8,071 nucleotides of DNA. It comes from an uncultured Alphaproteobacteria bacterium (lineage in GTDB: Bacteria > Pseudomonadota > Alphaproteobacteria > CAKMZR01). Each line of letters starts with the position of its first letter. Position 1 is the first letter of the stretch. The notes beneath the pieces were generated by a model. It ran no database searches and was not told the origin of the DNA. It saw only the letters and a list, made by a program, of their open reading frames with translations. The DNA lies in assembly GCA_929200455.1 (NCBI GenBank), contig CAKMZR010000067.1, positions 1 through 8,071 on the forward strand. Direction: 5' to 3'. Below, in pieces: positions 7,001-8,071 of this stretch. The translations under genes and the position numbers were made by a program.

Positions 7001-8071
7001 ATCACGATCAAGGACTGGGATACGGCGAGCAAACACATAGAAAGCTTAATTCTTGGTTCGAAGTCTACCGTGGATTCTCATGACAGAGCATACAACTTGA
7101 AAGATCATGTCTTTACAGAAACCCCTACGACCGCAGATGATTTGGTTTCATTGAATCAGAGGGGTACAGAGGGCAATGACACTCTTACCGGTACGGCTTA
7201 TGATGATTATCTTTTCGGTCTTGGGGGCGACGACAAGCTCTATGGAAGAGACGGAAATGATGCTCTTTTTGGGGGAGCGGGAGACGATCTTCTTGAGGGC
7301 GCGTCGGGTGATGACACTCTTGATGGCGGTTCCGATGATGATACGCTTCGGGGTCACGAAGGAGATGACAGACTCTATGGTGGAGAGGGCAATGACACCC
7401 TTTACGGGGGACAAGATGATGACTACATTTATGGGGGAGATAACGACGACACCCTTTACGGAGGACTCGGCGATGACATCATTTACGGCGGGAATCACAA
7501 TGACATCCTTCACGGAGGAGAAGGTCATGACTGGTTGGGGGGAGGAGAAGGTCACGATAAGCTTTATGGCGGCGAAGGCAATGACAAGCTTTATAGTAGC
7601 GAAGGCAATGATCTCCTTGATGGCGGAAAGGGCGATGATATTCTTGAGGGAGCATTAGGCGATGATACCTATCTCTTTGATCTCAGCCAATCAGGACACA
7701 ACACCATTTTTGACACCAGCGGCATAGACCGCATTCGCCTATTCAAAAGCGGCGGAATCACAAAAGCAGACTTAAAATTCAAGAAAGTCGGCGATGACCT
7801 CAAAATTTCCTATGGAGAGAGCTTCTCCATTACCATCAAAGACTGGACGACACTCTTAAACCGTATAGAAAGCTTCATCTTGGGGCTATACCCCGATGCT
7901 CATACTTCGGATGATTCCTATAACTTCAGAGACCACCCCTTCACAAGCACGGAAACAACCGTAAACTCTCTCACTTCCTTGAGAAAAACAGGAACAGAGG
8001 GCGATGACACCATAACCGGTACGGTTTGGGATGATTATATTTTCGGTCTTGGCGGCAACGACACCATTTCC
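4046..8071 (+). CDS. Giant RTX repeat protein with lipoprotein signal and cadherin-like domain (3' end beyond window)
   Basis: The frame is open for 1342 codons from the ATG to the window edge without a stop, so the protein is incomplete at its C-terminus. Residues 1-36 form a signal with a long basic start (Arg23-Arg24), a hydrophobic core (LPFSALLLS) and the lipobox LGAC, placing the lipidated cysteine at 37. The next residue is Val, not Asp, which by the E. coli rule favours the outer membrane. Residues 70-151 look like a cadherin-type Ig fold (FNIDDQTGKVSF, then ATDG at 136-139). A Lys/Ser/Gly linker spans about 152-185. From 186 on, calcium-binding nonapeptides (GGxGxDxLx; 78 in four complete arrays) alternate with four ~110-residue modules similar to the haemolysin-type calcium-binding related domain, and a fifth array begins at 1316. 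Likely a surface or secreted adhesin, but a toxin or enzyme could still lie at the missing end. A lipobox on an RTX protein is atypical. Confidence 0.88.
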   Translation, partial: MKNIKSLSLVGVKRNRGARSLARRLPFSALLLSLGACVNGLGDSNAAIKQLLQFLDENNGKNSESSGKSLEFDSSKNDKEVGTFGATGQNNDLISYELEGEDAEFFNIDDQTGKVSFKNKPSAASSKKSYKISIIATDGFASISQEITISVRKGSGESKEGSGKDSHKKEPGEGSKEGSGKVFHKIEGTADRDVIYGTKDDDKILGLGGNDIIYAEFGDDVIHGGEGDDFLSGDEGDDILYGEAGHDRLEGWKDDDKLYGGVGNDDLYGGDGDDKLYGGVGSDVLTGGKGDDVLEGGEGNDRLEDSSGNNVLRGGLGDDSYLLHPHASGTNTIVDTGGKDNIRLYKNTGKQRGVGISPSEVYLVKEGNDLKITYGDYIFILKDWFDEASSIETLILGTHSVASHNDKAYNLKDHVFTETPITAAGLTSLNQRGTEGNDTLTGTDYDDLLFGLGGDDKLYGGLGGDGLFGGRDNDTLEGGDGDDVLYGGEGDDVLRGGDDNDRLYGEEGRDVLQGGGGNDWITGGEGNDRLEGGAGDDYLSGGEGNDRLEGGANNDKVYGGAGDDYLVGGTGNDIIEGEAGDDILYGQEDHDTLRGGEGRDYLYGGDGDDVLEGGAGNDNLHGWKGDDILRGGAGHDILSGHGGDDTLEGGAGNDILSGSAGDDILRGGEGDDSYIFYPHNQTPQNHTVFDTSGRDNIRLVSNVGINPSYVFLVKEGNDLKITYENSTITLEDWFNEENSIETLILSGSAGANPSDRTYNLKDYVFTETPTTASELTPLSQSGTEGDDTLTGTDHDDRISGLGGDDKIYGEAGDDGLFGGAGDDRLYGGRGHDILYGDGGDDTIYGDEGRDQLYGREGDDTLYGGDGDDWLSDSKGDDVLWGGDGDDNLYSGEDNDKLYGGAGDDRLYGWTGNDTLQGNSGDDTLEGGDGDDTYLFDLFSSGHNTILDTDGTDRIRLFKYGGITASDVVLRKVGDHLVISYGNDFSITIKDWDTASKHIESLILGSKSTVDSHDRAYNLKDHVFTETPTTADDLVSLNQRGTEGNDTLTGTAYDDYLFGLGGDDKLYGRDGNDALFGGAGDDLLEGASGDDTLDGGSDDDTLRGHEGDDRLYGGEGNDTLYGGQDDDYIYGGDNDDTLYGGLGDDIIYGGNHNDILHGGEGHDWLGGGEGHDKLYGGEGNDKLYSSEGNDLLDGGKGDDILEGALGDDTYLFDLSQSGHNTIFDTSGIDRIRLFKSGGITKADLKFKKVGDDLKISYGESFSITIKDWTTLLNRIESFILGLYPDAHTSDDSYNFRDHPFTSTETTVNSLTSLRKTGTEGDDTITGTVWDDYIFGLGGNDTIS
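4517..4599 (+). repeat. 17-residue tandem duplication in the linker
   Basis: Two near-identical 32-nt stretches (4517-4548 and 4568-4599) lie 51 nt apart, in frame. They give SKEGSGKDSHKK and then SKEGSGKVFHKI. The duplication lengthens the flexible, positively charged linker between the cadherin-like domain and the first RTX array. Confidence 0.75.
4601..4996 (+). repeat. RTX array 1, about 15 nonapeptides
   Basis: Residues 186-317. Consensus GGxGDDxLY/E with Asp at the calcium-binding positions. Entry is through the degenerate IEGTADRDVIYG. Several units are altered, such as GWKDDDKLYG and the late unit SSGNNVLRG, which has Asn-Asn in place of the usual Asp pair. Confidence 0.9.
4997..5341 (+). 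repeat. Inter-array module 1 (haemolysin-type Ca-binding related domain)
   Basis: Residues 318-432, 115 residues. Starts DDSYLL, contains VDTGGKDNIRL, VKEGNDLKITY and KDWF, and closes with YNLKDHVFTETP and LNQRGTEGND leading into the next array. Closest to module 2. It has an extra segment (about KNTGKQRG) before the ISPSEV strand that the other three lack. Confidence 0.75.
5342..6055 (+). repeat. RTX array 2, about 27 nonapeptides
   Basis: Residues 433-670, the longest array in the window. Entry is GTEGNDTLTG, a start shared by arrays 2 to 5 with small changes. Most units keep the Gly and Asp pattern; GRDNDTLEG, GDDNDRLYG and QEDHDTLRG deviate. Near-duplicate pairs such as two GEGNDRLEG units, 18 residues apart, suggest growth by internal duplication. 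Confidence 0.9.
6056..6388 (+). repeat. Inter-array module 2
   Basis: Residues 671-781, 111 residues. Shares RDNIRL, LVKEGNDLKITY, DWF and SIETLIL with module 1, and the closing YNLKDYVFTETP. It begins DDSYIFYP. Modules 1 and 2 are more alike than either is to modules 3 and 4. Confidence 0.75.
6389..6832 (+). repeat. RTX array 3, about 17 nonapeptides
   Basis: Residues 782-929. Regular GDGDDxLYG units, with less usual members GDGDDWLSD, SKGDDVLWG and WTGNDTLQG. It is the second-shortest complete array. Confidence 0.9.
6833..7162 (+). repeat. Inter-array module 3
   Basis: Residues 930-1039, 110 residues. Begins DDTYLFDL, then SGHNTILDT, DRIRLFK, GGIT, ISYG and SITIKDW, closing with YNLKDHVFTETP. 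Closely matched by module 4, with which it shares the SGHNTI and GGIT segments not found in modules 1 and 2. Confidence 0.75.
7163..7660 (+). repeat. RTX array 4, about 19 nonapeptides
   Basis: Residues 1040-1205. Its opening is nearly the same as that of array 2: a 26-nt stretch at 7217-7242 is identical to 5396-5421. Acid-rich variants occur mid-array (GSDDDTLRG, GQDDDYIYG, GDNDDTLYG) and three His-containing units in a row lie near the end (GNHNDILHG, GEGHDWLGG, GEGHDKLYG). Confidence 0.9.
7661..7990 (+). repeat. Inter-array module 4
   Basis: Residues 1206-1315, 110 residues. Same order as module 3, but the closing segment is diverged (YNFRDHPFTSTE instead of YNLKDHVFTETP). Its codons are less G-rich than those of the arrays. 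Confidence 0.75.
7991..8071 (+). repeat. Start of RTX array 5, cut by the window edge
   Basis: Residues 1316-1342. TGTEGDDTITG followed by two recognisable units, TVWDDYIFG and LGGNDTIS. The super-repeat therefore continues beyond the window and the protein is at least one module longer. Confidence 0.85.

Noticed and set aside
7148..7658. Overlapping open frames on both strands within RTX array 4
   Set aside because: Same cause: repetitive codons leave other frames free of stops. Similar shadows lie over arrays 1 to 3.
4601..8071. CRISPR-like or satellite DNA reading of the repeats
   Set aside because: The repetition has a 27-nt period with codon-level variation and keeps one open frame throughout, so it is protein-coding RTX repetition.

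Overview
The window looks like a Gram-negative chromosome, probably a proteobacterium. The grounds are a lipobox-bearing RTX protein, a textbook CRP-type operator and an AzlCD exporter pair. No rRNA, tRNA, insertion sequence or CRISPR array was seen, and species cannot be told from the sequence.

Layout. (1) 70-1791, minus strand: an AT-rich gene for a large, mostly helical protein ending in a DUF4209-like region with an R-N-x3-H-G motif. (2) 1792-1960: intergenic, with a plausible sigma70-type promoter for that gene. (3) 1961-2734, minus strand: a TauE/SafE (TSUP) membrane exporter. (4) 2735-2804: a short divergent promoter region with a perfect TATAAT on the minus strand. (5) 2805-3883, plus strand: azlC and azlD overlapping by 10 nt, a two-subunit branched-chain amino acid exporter. 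(6) 3884-4045: a control region with a perfect CRP-type palindrome placed as in a class II CRP promoter, followed by a leader containing an inverted repeat. (7) 4046 to the window end, plus strand: one uninterrupted reading frame of 1342 codons with no stop, encoding the N-terminal part of a very large RTX (calcium-binding nonapeptide repeat) protein.

The RTX protein is the centre of interest. It begins with a lipoprotein-type signal (LGAC lipobox, Cys37), followed by a cadherin-like domain, a Lys/Gly/Ser linker with a 17-residue tandem duplication, and then a super-repeat: arrays of 15, 27, 17 and 19 nonapeptides, each closed by a conserved ~110-residue module resembling the haemolysin-type calcium-binding related domain. 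A fifth array starts as the window ends. Classical RTX proteins leave by type I secretion with a C-terminal signal and no N-terminal signal, so a lipobox at the front is unusual and raises the question of how it is exported and anchored. The CRP site suggests control by carbon status.

The three transport genes (TSUP, azlC, azlD) form a small divergent export locus. No functional link between it and either the DUF4209-like gene or the RTX gene is visible beyond adjacency.
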